NCBI GenBank assembly: GCA_013397845.1
Contig: VZTG01009131.1
Location: 191,297 to 255,296, forward strand
DNA length: 64,000 bases
DNA from: Melanocharis versteri
Taxonomy: Eukaryota; Chordata; Aves; Passeriformes; Melanocharitidae
Direction: 5' to 3'
Shown here: in pieces, positions 10,880 to 24,419 of the stretch
Layout of the letters: every line of letters starts with the position of its first letter
Position numbering within the stretch: the stretch's first letter is position 1
Notes under the pieces: model-generated
Database searches by the model: none
Told to the model about the DNA's origin: nothing
Seen by the model: only the letters and a program-made list of their open reading frames with translations
Program-made: the position numbers and the translations under genes

Positions 10880-13106
10880 CAAACCCCAGTCTAGCATTCA
10901 GTGGGATTGTACACATAGTCCCATCCTTTATGCCAAGTGTCCCAAATACCTGGGTTAGGGAGACACTTAGCACACATATATAACACTGCTGCAATAGCTG
11001 AACTTCTCTAAATTACAAGCAGGTGAAAACAACAACTGGTTTAAGAGCAACAACAAAGCACACCTTCTTAGCACTATAGAAATTACAAAACATTAATGAA
11101 TGTGTTGAATGTGTTCCTTAATTATATGAAACTCTGCAAAGAATAACATGATTTAAATTTATTATTCAAATGCTTTTAATTTATAACAGATTGCTACTTC
11201 AAATACAAGTATTAAATCTCTATTAGATTCTTTGAGGTAATGCACTAATATGCATAACTGAGATCTTAAATTCCTAAGCAGCAATAGTGTTGGCTAGATG
11301 CAATAAGGATTACCTTAATTAAAACACTATCCTCAGCATCTCAGAAGATTTAATCCAAATCTTTATATAGGGCACATTCATTATCTATCTCCAGTTAATA
11401 AAAATATGACCTACTTTGGTTACATTTTAGAATTTAATCTTGATTACCATTTTGTTAATAGAAATAAGATACTAAAGACTTTAAAGACAAGCCAAAAGCA
11501 ATTTTGCCAGCCTAATTAAAATACTATTTAATGGCCTCAGAAGGAGCTTTATATTTATTCATAACTGTGGATGTAGACTTTTTAGAAATGTTTTTAAAAT
11601 ATCAAATTAGACAACAGACTCTTAAAAATATACCTAAGAATAACAAGTGAGATTTATAACCAACGAGCTTAAAGCAGAGCCTGAAGAGATTCAGAGAACT
11701 CCTAAACCCCACAGGGACACTTTGGAACACACGAGCTGCTCTGATAAGCTCAACAAGACTCTGCACTTCTGTAGGAGGAGGCCCATACCATGTGTCTTTG
11801 CAGAAGCAAGGCTTAAATTAATCATAACACTCCAAATGTAGCGTCAAGTTACTGCTAAGTAGTAGTTTCCAAGGAGACATGATGCTTATCAAAATACTCT
11901 GATGCACTGCAGGCTGCCAGATCTAAGACAGCATCTGAATGGTTTAGTGAACTTCTTAGCAAAATGCAGTTTATTCTGCTATAAACCAGGGATGCAGCAG
12001 GCTCAGCAGGAAGGCAAAGTTTTGTGAGGGCACAGGGAGCACACATCCACAGCATAAACCTTCTCCTGTACATACTACTGCCATATTAAACAGGATAAAA
12101 GGAGCAAAGAGAGATCACAGCCAGCCAAAGCGTGTGGTCAGAGCCCCCATGGGGGCCACCACTTCCCCAGAGCCACCCATTCACCTCCTTGGATTTCTCA
12201 AGCCAAAACTGTCCTTTCACAGTGTTGCTCAGCAAAATGTAGCCTCCCTGTACATATTGTCTTCTCCATACAGAAAGGTTGGACAACAGCATGCATCCAG
12301 CATGTCCTTGAAACCCCCACAAAGGTGTCACTTACAATATCCTAAAACAAAATACTTATTTTTGAAGGTAAGAATGTCAAGTGATGGCTGAATCTAAAGC
12401 CTTGCCCATCTATCACCCAACAAAAAATTCTAGCATACAGAGTTCTGCTTGAGAAAATTAATTCAGATTGGACAGCTCTAGCTATTACTGGGTTTCATTT
12501 GTTGAAAGGTTTTGAGAGATGAAAGAATCTTGCTGCTTTCAAGAGACACAATGCTTATGGCTTTCTACTGAAAGTGATTATCAATTCATACATTGAAAAT
12601 GTGAAAGCATTCTGGGTGAACAATGCCACAAACCTCTCACCAGGGCTCACTACAAGAGGCAATTCCCAGTTTAATTAAAGTCAGTACACACTGTTCTCTC
12701 TTGATCTCCATCATATAGAATCCACCTGCTCCAACAAGGGATCCAAGCAGTCAGTGGCTACACTTGGAGTGTAGAGAGGTTGGGAGACTAGGTGACATGA
12801 GTGACACTGCTCAGAGGAGGCTGCAGGGAGACACACAGAAGCCTTGCTGCAGCCTGTAGTCTCCACTCACACTTCCACACACTGCTCTGTCTGGCTCTCT
12901 CTGCTCCCTTTCCTCACACTGGTTTTAGCATCGGTTTCTAGTCCAATGTCTTCTTCCTTCTCCCTCGTTTAATATTTTGACTCTATTTCTTCTCTATTTT
13001 GTAATTCTTTGCTTGCCCTTTATCAATAAAAAGTGATTAAAAAGCTTCTTCCCAACTCTCAAATACAGTTTCAGAAAAAAAAAAGGCTAATGATGCACTT
13101 TCATTG
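10880..13106. other. Gene-poor AT-rich stretch
   Basis: No exon recognised. The block 11090-11580 is CNE-like (TAATTA-rich, complex sequence). Near 12800-13060 a pyrimidine-rich segment ends in ATCAATAAAAAG, which could be a poly(A) signal of an unrecognised plus-strand transcript or an LTR-like remnant; neither can be shown. Confidence 0.35.
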
Positions 13107-13640
13107 AACCACAGAATATCCTGAGTTGGAAAGGACCCACAAGGATCACTGAGTGCAACTCCTGGCCCTGCACAGCACCACCCCAAGAGTCACACCCTGT
13201 GCCTGAGAGCAGTGTCCAAATGCTTCTTGAACTCTGTCAGGCTGGAGCTGTGACCACTGTCCTGGGGAGCCGTTCCAGCACCCAACCACCCTCTGGGTGA
13301 AAAACCTTTTCCTGATATCCAACCTAAACCTCTCCAACACAACTTTGGGTCCTGTCACTGTCACCACAGAGAAGAGATCAGTGTATGCCTCTCCTCTTCC
13401 TCTTGTGAGGAAGTTGTAGCCTGCAATGAGGTCTCACCTCAGTCTCGTCCAGGCTGAACATCAATTTTGCCACACTCAGTCCAACAGCAGCAGCCGTTGC
13501 CCAGAGCCATTTTCACTGCCACGTGCCCATTGCCAGCAGCATCTTCTCCTGTGCCTCTGTGGGTCCCCAGCCCCACAGCTGCCCAGTGCACCCACTGGCA
13601 CACACACCCGTGGGGCTGCTCTCCACAACTCCTAAAGGCT
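13107..13640 (-). mobile_element. CR1 LINE 3' fragment
   Basis: The plus strand reads ACCACAGAATATCCTGAGTT and continues through a GGAAAGGACCCACAAGGATC-like stretch, then CTTTTCCTGATATCCAACCT, and reaches GTCCAGGCTGAACATCAATT. This is the standard reverse-complement layout of an avian CR1 3' end, so the element lies on the minus strand. It is truncated at its 5' end, as is usual for CR1. The part right of about 13490 is more diverged and the edge is approximate. Confidence 0.85.
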
Positions 13641-16600
13641 GATGGCCGAACATGAGGAGTTAATTTTATAAGAGAGGCAATTCTGTAAGCCTAAAAAAAC
13701 TGATGACATTAGAAAGCTCATTGTAAATTTTACAAAAAGAGGTCTTGTCTCTTTATCATGTACATAAATGTCACCCACTGGAAGACTGTTGTCACAAATG
13801 CCTCCCATGAGTGCCAGATCTGTCTTTAACAAGGCATATAAGACGCTTGTTCTTCTAGTATCTGCACTTTTCAGTAATTATTAATTCCTTAAACATTTAA
13901 AACAGACCTTTTCAATTGTGCTTTCACCTCTTGAGGTCAATGCAGCAATCTCAGCTTGTGTGGCTCATAGTCCCCCTTTTAACATTCATTTTCAAAGACA
14001 TATAAAACACTCAGACAAACCAAGAGTCAAAAGCAGACTCCTGAGGCTACGATCTGGTTTTCCCCAAAAACTCTTCCATATGTTAATATGGAACCCTTTT
14101 ACCAGGCTTCATGCATGAGACAAGGGATTCTAAAATATTCTTTATCTCAGGGAAAGCACAATAGTCAGGATTTTTCCCCTTTCAACTCTCAGCTATTCCT
14201 CTCCATGAGACCATAGGCTGCAAAGATGATAAGGAGAGTATTCTAGCAGATCTATCCCTCTCTCTTCCTCTATTATTAAGAAAGCAAAAAAATAAAAAAC
14301 CCATTACCTCCAAAATGGAGGCAGGCATTTTGTGAGATAAGCCACTCCTCCATACCGTGTATTCCACCAAAGGGATTCATATTTGGCTCAGTATCTTCTA
14401 ATGGTTTCATCAGTTAACATTAAATTGGTTTCAGATAGGAAAAAAGAATTTTCCTTGCACTGCACTAAATAATTTGCCTTTACAGAGACTGCATAAACTA
14501 CATTTCTGAAGATGAACAACAATTATTGTTCCATTTATATAAGTGACAGATTGACAGTCTACATCCCATACTGTCAGTAGTTTGCTGTGTAGTTGACTTT
14601 CACCATTCGGTTATTTTCTTACTGCTTACAAATGGAAAGACATTTTGTGGTAAAAAGACAAAAGGATGGTGCTTTGTAGCACAAAGCTCTGGAAATAAGG
14701 TCTTCCCATCCTCATGACAGCAAGACAGTCCCTTGTGTCAGGGTTAGAAATGCCCATATATACAAAACCACTCATGCAAGTTGGACAGTTGATGGCATAA
14801 TGTGGCATATAATGTATGTGGGGTGACAGTCAGGTGTCCCCACGGGCACTGCCAGTACTAGTTCTCATGTAGCCTAAAACCAGTTCTAATACCCACCTAA
14901 CCCCTTGTGCCTGTCACAAGGTGGCCAGGAACAACCACTGCTGGACACAGCCTCTGCCCCCTTAGCCTGCATGGAAAGGACATCGCTTTCCCATTTCTTC
15001 CAGCCCGCTGCCAGAGCCGTTCCCTCAGTTCTGGAGCCAGCCAGAGTGAAATCTTGCCCATCTGGTGCCCCTTCAGCCAGCAGCTGCACCAACACAAACT
15101 GCAGGAGAAAGCCCAGGAGAACGCTGCTCTCAGCCCATGCCTGCTCCCGGAACAAGCAAACCTTTGCTCTCTTCTCTAGGCCATTATTGGCAAATGGAGA
15201 CACTGAAGTAACACCTGGCCTGCCCTGACCGCAAGTACCCTCCACGGGAAGCAGTGGCTTTACCATGCCTGCTAGAGTTTTCTGGGGAAATGACACTTCA
15301 TCACTGAAAACCTTAGGATGCTGCCATCATAGGCCAATCACTACACCTTTAATTATAATTAATAATTAAATTATAATCACTAGCCCTTTAATTACCCTCC
15401 TGTCTGCATTCACTACACAAAGGGTTGTGAAACAAAATGGGCCAAAGAGCAATGTTAACCACTGCACATTTCTGATTTTTACCTTATTATGTAATAACCT
15501 TCCAGAATTGCCAAAGCTTCCTGTTCTCTGAAGAACTTTAGTCTTCAGTTTATCAGTGGAACATCCACCCTCTCACTTTGTATCCAAGTCTCTGTTAAGG
15601 AAGCTTCCCTGTCCGACCACCCAGGAGCCATTCCAGCAGTCCTTCTTGCACCACGGGAGCTGGGACTGAGGCCCCTTCCCAGCTGCACATCCCACACTCA
15701 GTCACACCACGCTTCCTCACCGGCTCGACCCCAGGTGTCCCACGGCACAGCCCCAGACGTCCTGTTCCTGAAAATCATTTAATCATCGTGCAATAACTGA
15801 ACAACAAAGCAACAGCTGGAGCTGGTGCCTCTGAGGAGGGACCCTGAACAGAGGAGCGCCAGGGCTTTTATCCCCTCACAGCCCAAGGGCAGGAAAGTCT
15901 GGGGGCCGTGGGCTCCCGCCGTGCCCCCGAGTGTCCAGTGCCCAGCTACGCCACAGCTCAAGGGCCCTTTGTGCTGCCAATGTCAGCAGTTCAGGCCCTT
16001 TTCCTGGGGCTTGCGCTCACCCAGAGCTCCCTGCACTGATTCCCTCACTGTATTCCTCGGCATACCTTTGGAACAACTCCCATTATGTTTGACCTTGAGT
16101 GGTGACCTGAGGTTTACTGCAGATTATTTGTTCACATACTAGTTCTTGCTCAAATGTTTCAGCACGTTCCAGCATCCCCTCTGGCTTTAACGGGAAAAAA
16201 AGGACAAAACCAAACCAAAAAGTACCCCTTACCTGTGCAGACAATAATCTCTCAAACACATGTGCACAACCTAAAAGCTATCACTTCAGATTGCCACAAG
16301 CTATATTTTACCATGAAAGTAATCTTTTCCCAGACTGTTCTGGGGTTTGCTTGTGTTTGGTTTTGAAACTTATGAATGAGACCCATAGATTCGTTAAAAG
16401 TTCTGTTACCCCTTCATGGTATTCCAGAAGTATATCTCTTTTCTTTCTGCTGTTGCAGTTTGCATAAATAGAAACTCTTGCTACTGGCTAAGGAAAAAGA
16501 AATTCTTATTACTATTCAGAAAATTCTGACCCCCCTTGTTGCTAATCCCAAGGGTCCCTGCTGCAAAATACTGAGTAACAGGAGTTATACTCACAATTTT

Positions 16601-18145
16601 CTGCTGTAGTTTATTCCACAGCAGTTGAAATTTTCTAATGCTTGTTGCATTGCTTTAATGATTTGCTGTTAATAAGACATTTTGAGGGAGCTGTAACCCA
16701 TTCCTACTTCAGATCCATAAGAAAACTAACAGTTAAAATTTCTCTTAGAACTCTCTCGCATTCTACCTGAAGTATGAGAACTTTCGATGATAAACAATTA
16801 CCCACAACTCATTTGTTTCAACTTAGCAAAGAATTTCTAGAAAAAATCCGTAATTACATAATAATCAATGTTTTTCCCCCTTTTTTTCACAGCTATTGCT
16901 AAGAACCATGCAAAAAAATCCCAGGGATTATCTTTTCATTCTCTCAGCTGCCAAAAACTATCCAGCTTTCAAAAACCAGTGCTCTCCAGTACTGAACAGC
17001 TTCACCCCCTACTATCCCCACCTCCCTTTGGGAATGATTACACAATTTCATTACCTTATCCAATAGATTTGATCAGTTAAGTAAGAACCAGTACCAGAGC
17101 TCCTGTGGATATTACTGACAGCGTTACACAGTAAGTAGCGCAGCTTTCATGGCTGTTCAAAAGCTAAGACCCTAAAAACTGTCAGTATGCTGCCTGTGCT
17201 TCCAAGCTTTGCCTTTAGCTGTCCCCAGTCTTGCAGCACAAAAAGCTCTTTAGTGCCAGCATCGGGCACTACTCTGTAGAAATACCCATTCTCCTCTGCA
17301 AAGCACTAACATCAGCTTCTGCCAGAGCTCGGAGAGATGGCAACTCTGGACCAGTGGGGGGACATGTCTTTATTCCTGCTCTGCTTTATGACTCTTCTTC
17401 TTGTGATAACTCTTTTTTTTTCACAGCTCCAATATGTAAATTAACAGCTTCTCCTGAGATTTTATCTCTGTTCCTATATTTGCTTTAAAAAGCATTCCCC
17501 TGCATCTTCAGAATTAGTCTGAAGGAAACCTGTACCACCTTTTAGTATCGTAAGAACAGAATTCATAGCAAGCAACTGCCATCTCCCTTCCTGCAGCTGC
17601 TTTCAAATAAATTAAAAAATAAAAGGGGAGAAAAATAAATAAATCTGGTGCAATGCTGGCAGAGAAGACACACATACTGTGCCAAGCACTGTACAGCCCA
17701 GAAACTCTGACTGACACCCTCACACCCAGCTGAGTTTACAGCATTTGGCTCCTTGTCAACATAAAGGTAATCCTTAAGTTCTCCTTTGCCACACCAGTCC
17801 CTCAGAAATACGATTTTCTGGATTTCTTGTAGCTATTCCAGCAGAGTGTTTTCTTTCCCTCCCGTTTTTGCTCTTTTTAGATGTGCCTTGTCTAATTCAT
17901 ATTTAAAAGCTATTTCTTAATTCCATAGCAAATCCTTGATCCAGAAAAGGTTTGCAGTACTTAAATCTTTTCATGCCACTGATCACCACTATAACCCAAA
18001 ATTATCTTTTTTAATTGATGTGGAACTGAAATACATCAGCTCCCCAAGACATTAGACATTATTTGAGCAAGGACCATCTAAAATCTCCACACCAGGTGTC
18101 TGTAGTATCAATGCAGAAGAAGTCTTGTAAAAATAAAACACTTAC
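13641..18145. other. Non-coding stretch downstream of RWDD3
   Basis: No gene recognised. GC-richer patches at about 14880-15240 and 15590-16040 carry frames on both strands that look compositional. No RNA gene, satellite or long inverted repeat was seen. The donor-like sites on the minus strand (for example CACAG followed by GTAAGGGG near 16233) have no supported partner exon. Confidence 0.35.
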
Positions 18146-18332
18146 CTGTATTCTCTGATTCCACAAATAAGCAGAATCTTTTTTTCCCCAAAAGTGATTT
18201 GTCAACCCCCTTAGCCCTTGCTTTCCAGAATGCCCAAATTTTGTAGAAAATCTGCTCATGGGAGCTGCTGGTCACCTCTCCCATCAATCTTCCCAACCGC
18301 TCAGAGCCACAATAGCCTGGTTTCCAAATCAC
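18146..18332 (-). other. Candidate exon with strong donor (unassigned)
   Basis: A minus-strand frame of roughly 60 codons ends exactly at a near-perfect donor (AATACAG followed by GTAAGTG, exon end 18146). The peptide contains HEQIFYKIWAFWKARAKG and ends near FVESEN. No family was recognised, the left-hand partner exon is unknown and the acceptor is ambiguous. Chance donors of this quality occur every few kilobases. Confidence 0.12.
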
Positions 18333-21300
18333 GAGACTTGCGGAGTTTGTTGCCTCAACAAAGTCTCTGTCATTTCTGAGTCATTTGAGGACAATTTCTA
18401 AGAATTGCGCTAATTCCATCATGGACAGCCTACAGCTCTTGAGTGAGGTTTGTCATTTCTATACTCGTGAAAACTTCCACTACTTGTTCTCAGTTCTACA
18501 TGCCGTTTCTGCTAAAAAGAGAAAATGACAATGAAGCTGCATATTTATTTCAGACATTTCTACTTGAAGCTTGGATACAGTAGCAACTTCTTTGCTCATA
18601 CTCCCAAACTTCTTTCCAGGGAGAAATCAATGCAAAAAACCCTTCCTTTTGCCTTCTCTGAGAGCCACAACACCTGTGTTTTTACTGCCATCTGTTCCTT
18701 TCTAACACCTCCACTTCCACCAAATAAAAATCAGCCTCTGGCACAGCTCAATCCATACAGCTCAGCATCTCACGTGGACAGTGTTCTCACAAGCAAGTCA
18801 GTTATTTTACTTCAAAAAAGAACTGCTTTTTATTATATCTTGACTGAAAGGTCATCATAGCATCATCTCCCATAAAAATGTACCCTGCTTCTGTATACCA
18901 CTACAGATGAGTGACTGATCAGAGACCAACAAAATCATTTTCCATTGGTCTCTTTTCTAAGTACAACTAAAAAACAGTCCAAGTACATTGAGTGTACCAC
19001 CTTCAGTCCTAAAATCATGGCACTAATTTTGCTGTGCAGTGTTCCCTGGGACTAGCACAAGTGTAAACTTCAGCTTATTCCCCTCCGTGGCACTAACATA
19101 AAAGGAGTACCAAAGAGCTTTCCTGATGTAAAGCTCGGATCAAGCAGCAGCCAACCATTCACTTGCTGCATTGGTGCAATTCACTCCTTCGATTCTCTAC
19201 ACGAAGATCAAGAAATATCCAGCTAATCTCTTCAGGGAAGCAGTCAGATGTTGTCAAAAGTGGTCCAACAAAAGCCTGGAGAGTACCCTGCCTCCACCCA
19301 GCTGGCATGGAGATCTAGTGTAACACACTGGGTTGGCCTGTTAAGCTCAGCTCCAGAAAACTGATCATCTGACAGCTTCCCATAGCTGCAGGAATGTAAA
19401 AGGTGACAATAGGAAAAGCAGCACAAAGCAGTTATTGTTCTCATGCAGAGACCTTTTGTAACAAGTCTCATCCTAAAAATAACGCTTTGCATTCAAGTTA
19501 TAATAGATAGCAATGTATACATATAAACAATCATAGATATTTACAATGGGAAATACTAATACAATAAAATATTGACCCAAATTCCATTATCAGCTATGTT
19601 CTAACACAGGATACAAACAGATTACTGGTATCACATTAAGAAACACAAAGAATTTCAAAAGTGCAGCAGTTGCTACCTTATTAGCATAAAATTAAAGCAT
19701 CTGAGTGCATAATTAAAACATTAAGGCATTCATCTTTAGAGTCCGAAGAACTCCTTCAATTAATGTCTTTTAGGCAAATTTTTCTGTCACCCTGAAGAGT
19801 TCTCTTCACTGCAGGTTAATACTTTGAAGTTAGACAACACAAACTAATATAAAAGCCAACACATGAACATTGCACAGAACAATAGCTGCCAAAATGCTAT
19901 CAGCATATTTATATTCCAAGTTCCATTTATGTCTATAATTAAGAATATAAACAATCATAATTCTTGCATAATATAACAAAAAATTAGGTATACATACAAA
20001 ATATAAAACCATAACAGAGTGCTGCCAGTGTTGCACGTGTTATACACAAAAAGACAGGATGATAATGCTTAGTACTACTATAAGATATATTAAAGTTGAT
20101 TCCAGCAATTGCACTATTTCATAATATAAGCAATTTCAGTCTCAAACTCTGGCAGAAATACAGTGAGCGCAGCATTTCATCATTTTATTTCAAATGTACT
20201 ATAGCACGATTATGTTTGTATTTTCACAGATAAAGCTGAACAAATCAAGGGACACTAGGCTTTAAATCATCCATATGCAGGGTTTGTTAAACTATTTTTA
20301 AAAGAAACAACATAAACAAAATATTTTTTCCACTATGAAGTTTCTCAAAGCTCATTACAGTACTTCTGCATATAATTTATACTAATCTCAGTGGGTTTTG
20401 TGGGTCATTCACACTAGAAATAAGAGACAAATGATCTTATTATAGGAAAATTAGATGTAACTACAAAACCACAAAAATCAGCCTTATTCACAAAACAATC
20501 AAATCTACTTTCAGTTATTTTGAATTGATTATGTCAAGAATTTTCAAATATGAGTTCTTACAGTGTCCTGTCCTCCCTGTAACCTCAAATAACAAATTTT
20601 GAGGTCGTGGAGGGAGGAATTAATGAGACTGAATAAGTATGAAAACCAGGTAAATTCCCAGTACTGATGATGTCCCCCATTGATTTCCCCTCTCTGGATC
20701 TTTCTTGTTTCCTTAAGCCATTTTTTGTTTTCTTCACACTTAATAAGCGAAGGTATTCAAAAAGACCAATCAAACCTCAGTTTTGTCCTAAAAAACTTGA
20801 TTCTTGAAGTTGTCAGTCCTATTGCGACATCTTTCATTTCAGCCTGATTTTTAAAGGAAACTATGGTTATACATCTGTGCTGTCCATACAGAACCAAGCA
20901 TATTTATCCTACGAAGTTTTCCTAGAACTTTTGAATTTAAGTAATTTCAATTAAAATGAGAGGTTAACAACCTGAAAGAAACCACGTACCTACTTTGATG
21001 AAAAAGGTAACAGATGAAAAGATACTTTAAAGATTTATGCAAGCAATAACCAATTTATGCACAATCCATGTAAGGCACTGGGAAACCCACCTGGGAGAAC
21101 ACCATCAGGAATGTGTCTCCTGCAGGGAAGGCTTCATGTGTGTTATAGCTTAGAAACTACCGAGGCCACAGGAAACAAGCCTTCACTGGCCATGCTGTTT
21201 GAAGACCTATTTATAACACATATCCACAAGAAAGCTAGCTTTTCATCTGTTGAATCATCTTTAATTCGTGGATTTCTTCTTCTTGCAACTGAATTGTCAG

Positions 21301-24300
21301 ACTCTGATAGTTACATACTCTTCACTAACTTTTTAGACACTGATATGCATTTTTTTCCCTCCATCTTTCTCTTCTGTATCTGTGCATTTTGTTCTGTGTC
21401 TGCTTCAGCTCCCTTGGAAGGCAGAACATGCACCACAGGACTCATTCTGATGACTTTTGTGCCCCAGAGGCTCGCAGGCTAGCTCATCTCTTTTTACAAT
21501 GAATGCAAACAAACCATCAGTTAACAGACAGCTGCAACATCCTTCCAAAAGAACAGCCTTTAAAAATATTGTTTACTTGTCTGAACAGAAGATATCCTCC
21601 TACCCTTCAAAATAAGTGACTGATTGATAGGTAGGCAAAAGCATTTGCTTTAACAGACTCAGACTGACATCAGTTTTCATGTTCTCTGCTGTCTGAACAC
21701 TATCAAGCTGATCAGATTTGTAATTCTCCTGAAGCACATCAAACCAAGCTAAAAAACTGTAGTCCCTTCCCACACTGAACTTGTGGATTTGTCCAGTGTG
21801 AGCTAGTGAATAACAAATTCAACTACGGTAAAAATCCATTGTATAAACTGCATTTTCCAACTCCTGAAACCCAAAAATCATCCAGCTTCTTACAACAACT
21901 TCATCTGGCAGGAAGATGAGCACAGATCAGGAGAGAGCTGCAACTCCCAATTGTCACTTTTTCTTTTTAACTGAATGTTGCAGAATGCCAGCTCTGGCCA
22001 AACAGTTGACCAAGAAGGCATCAGGCAATAAAACTCAAAAAAATACATGGGTTTATACTCAAGGGCAACTGGCAACCACTGACACCACAAATGGCTTTTT
22101 TAGCAGGGAGGAAAACTTTAGTAAGTCTGCATCTAATCTTGCAAGAAAGATGATCACAACAACTTATGCCTCAATTATTTTTGAAGTCACATGCATTTTG
22201 AGATCACATGAGGAGGTATGCCATTCCTAAAATCAGCAGATTTACAATGCATCTGGCAAAATCTTACAACATTTAGTTTTGCAGAGAGATACTGATTATG
22301 TTTTCTTATGCTGTACATGCACAGGCCTTTTCTTGAATTTGATACTTGTCAGATCTGTCACGTAGTATAGCCTCTGCAGCTTTTCAAAACTTCATACTGC
22401 TCTGACACACAATTTTTCAACAGATATTTTACCTGAGAACAGCTCAATTCTGGAAGCTGTAATTTAAAATACATGTTATTTTAATATTTTAAAGATACTT
22501 GTGTTTTATTCTTCTTTATAAAAGTAAGAATTCATCTTTGCATGCACTTAAAGTGATATAAAATTAGATTTCCTGTCTCTCAGAAAGCCGTTTCAAAATA
22601 ATATAGAACAGATTTGTAAAACCCGTTCAACCCAGTCTGATTTCTACTGTGCCTGAAGTACTGTACGTGATACACATGAAAGACTCATTAAGAAGAACTT
22701 TGCTAATATCTCAGTAAATGATCATCAGTGCATAAAATAACATGCACATACGTATTTGAGACGCTCTGTATTAGGAATATAACCAAACTCCTGATAAACT
22801 TCAGAAACTTTCAAATAATCGACAACCCTTTATGCATCTGATATCTCAAACGGTAAAACATAAAAATCTTCCCAGTCTGCTTTAGTTGCTTTCCTAGAAT
22901 ATGTAAAGAAAGAGGTATGATCTCATGGTCTGAGTATGAAACAGGAAATCAGATCTTACATAATGATTTGCCAAACCACACTTTCAGAACTAAACAAATT
23001 GTACTGGTCTTCCCCCAGTACAATGGAAATAAATTAGTTTATACTGAATTGGTCAAATCTGTTTAATTAACACAGAATACATGAGACATTTGGCTTCTGG
23101 AACTGAATTTTATAGAGCAGTAAAGCACATGTTTAGCTACATGCTAAAACAAATTGAAATGGCAAATGGCAGTGCTAGTTACTAAGAAACTCATGACTGC
23201 AAACTTTTTATTACTAGATAATTTATCTAGTCTTGCTAGAGAATGGTTTCAAGTAAAATAGAAACCAAAAGACACACATTAATAATCGTAATAAATAAGT
23301 ATCCAATTCTCCCTAGGTAAACAGAACTTGCATAACTTACACAACTCATAAAATTATGCATATAATTTGTAACACTATACAGACATCAAACACAGACAAC
23401 TGATAAAAAAGAATTACGGATTGGCCAAGGCCAGTGACCAATCAAGAAAAACCCAAATAAACAAACAAACAAACAAACAAAACTTGACAGAAGTCTTGAA
23501 AGACAGAAGACTGAAGTCTGTATATACACTGCTCCAACAGTTTAATTGAATCAAGATATCTAAAGCTGTACAGACAGTAAAACCAGATAAAGTGCAAAAA
23601 GGCATCTGTAAACTACCAAAGAAAGTATTATAACTGGCTTTACCTCAGCTTTTAATCAATTTAAATCCTCCATGTGGGTGTTTTTATGCATTTTAGAATA
23701 AAAACTAATATTCAAAAAGATGCTTCTAAGTTTTTTCAGGCCCCAAGTGACATGAGCTTTTTCTTCAAGTCAACCATCTAGCATTTATAGTCAATTATAT
23801 GGAAAAAGAAAAATTAGAGACCCCACAACTTGTTGATATTAAGTATATGCTGTCCTCACATATTCAAATGTGTGTTTGCTGGTTTTTTATGGAAATATCT
23901 TCATACAATCTTCCAAAGCAAAATTAATCACACTTTCTAATAAGCCATTATCGACAAATTCTACCATAAGAGAGAAGAAACAGAACACAGAAAAAGAGAG
24001 ACTGCAAAACAGAGTCTGCCTAGAACACTATTTTTTAAACATTATTTCCTCCCAGTATTTCAGACTTGCCATGCAATTATCACAATCAACATCACATTGC
24101 TTGGAAAAAGTTATTAACACATAAATGTCAAAAAATTATCGGTTCTTAATGTATGAATTGCCTTCTTCTTGTGAAAGGATGATATTACTGGTATTTTTTA
24201 CAGAAAAGCTTCAACATGGTTTTCCCACATTACTCCTTTTATCTTCCATCAGCATCTGCAGTCAACTACTGCTTTGGTCAAAGGTCCGGTGTTTTCTTTT

Positions 24301-24304
24301 AATT
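18333..24304. other. Non-coding stretch incl. probable RWDD3 3' UTR at its right end
   Basis: AT-rich sequence with no recognised exon. The right end, directly left of the RWDD3 stop codon, should contain that gene's 3' UTR, but no single poly(A) signal stands out: an ATTAAA/AATAAA pair overlaps the stop codon itself and the next clear AATAAA on the minus strand is about 1.1 kb away near 23206. Confidence 0.4.
23457..23482. repeat. (AAAC)n microsatellite
   Basis: About six uninterrupted AAAC units. Confidence 0.9.
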
Positions 24305-24419
24305 TTATTTTAAGAGAGGAGGCACAAACTCAGAGAAAAGAGTTTTAAGTCCTGCAGTTTCAAATTCCTTTTGTAGTTCCTCCGGTGTTGAATATTCTTT
24401 GACTTCAAACATCTGAAAC
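24305..24419 (-). CDS. RWDD3: RWDD3 terminal coding exon
   Basis: The acceptor TTTACAATGTAG precedes GTTTCAG; the first base completes the split Arg. It encodes FQMFEVKEYSTPEELQKEF through FVPPLLK and a TAA stop at 24307-24305. Confidence 0.95.

Noticed and set aside
12800..13080. Possible LTR or plus-strand transcript end (ATCAATAAAAAG)
   Set aside because: No matching second LTR, no terminal TG...CA pair and no coding remnant could be shown; a lone AATAAA is not enough.
21057..21482. 141-codon plus-strand open frame
   Set aside because: No family resemblance or splice sites; treated as chance.
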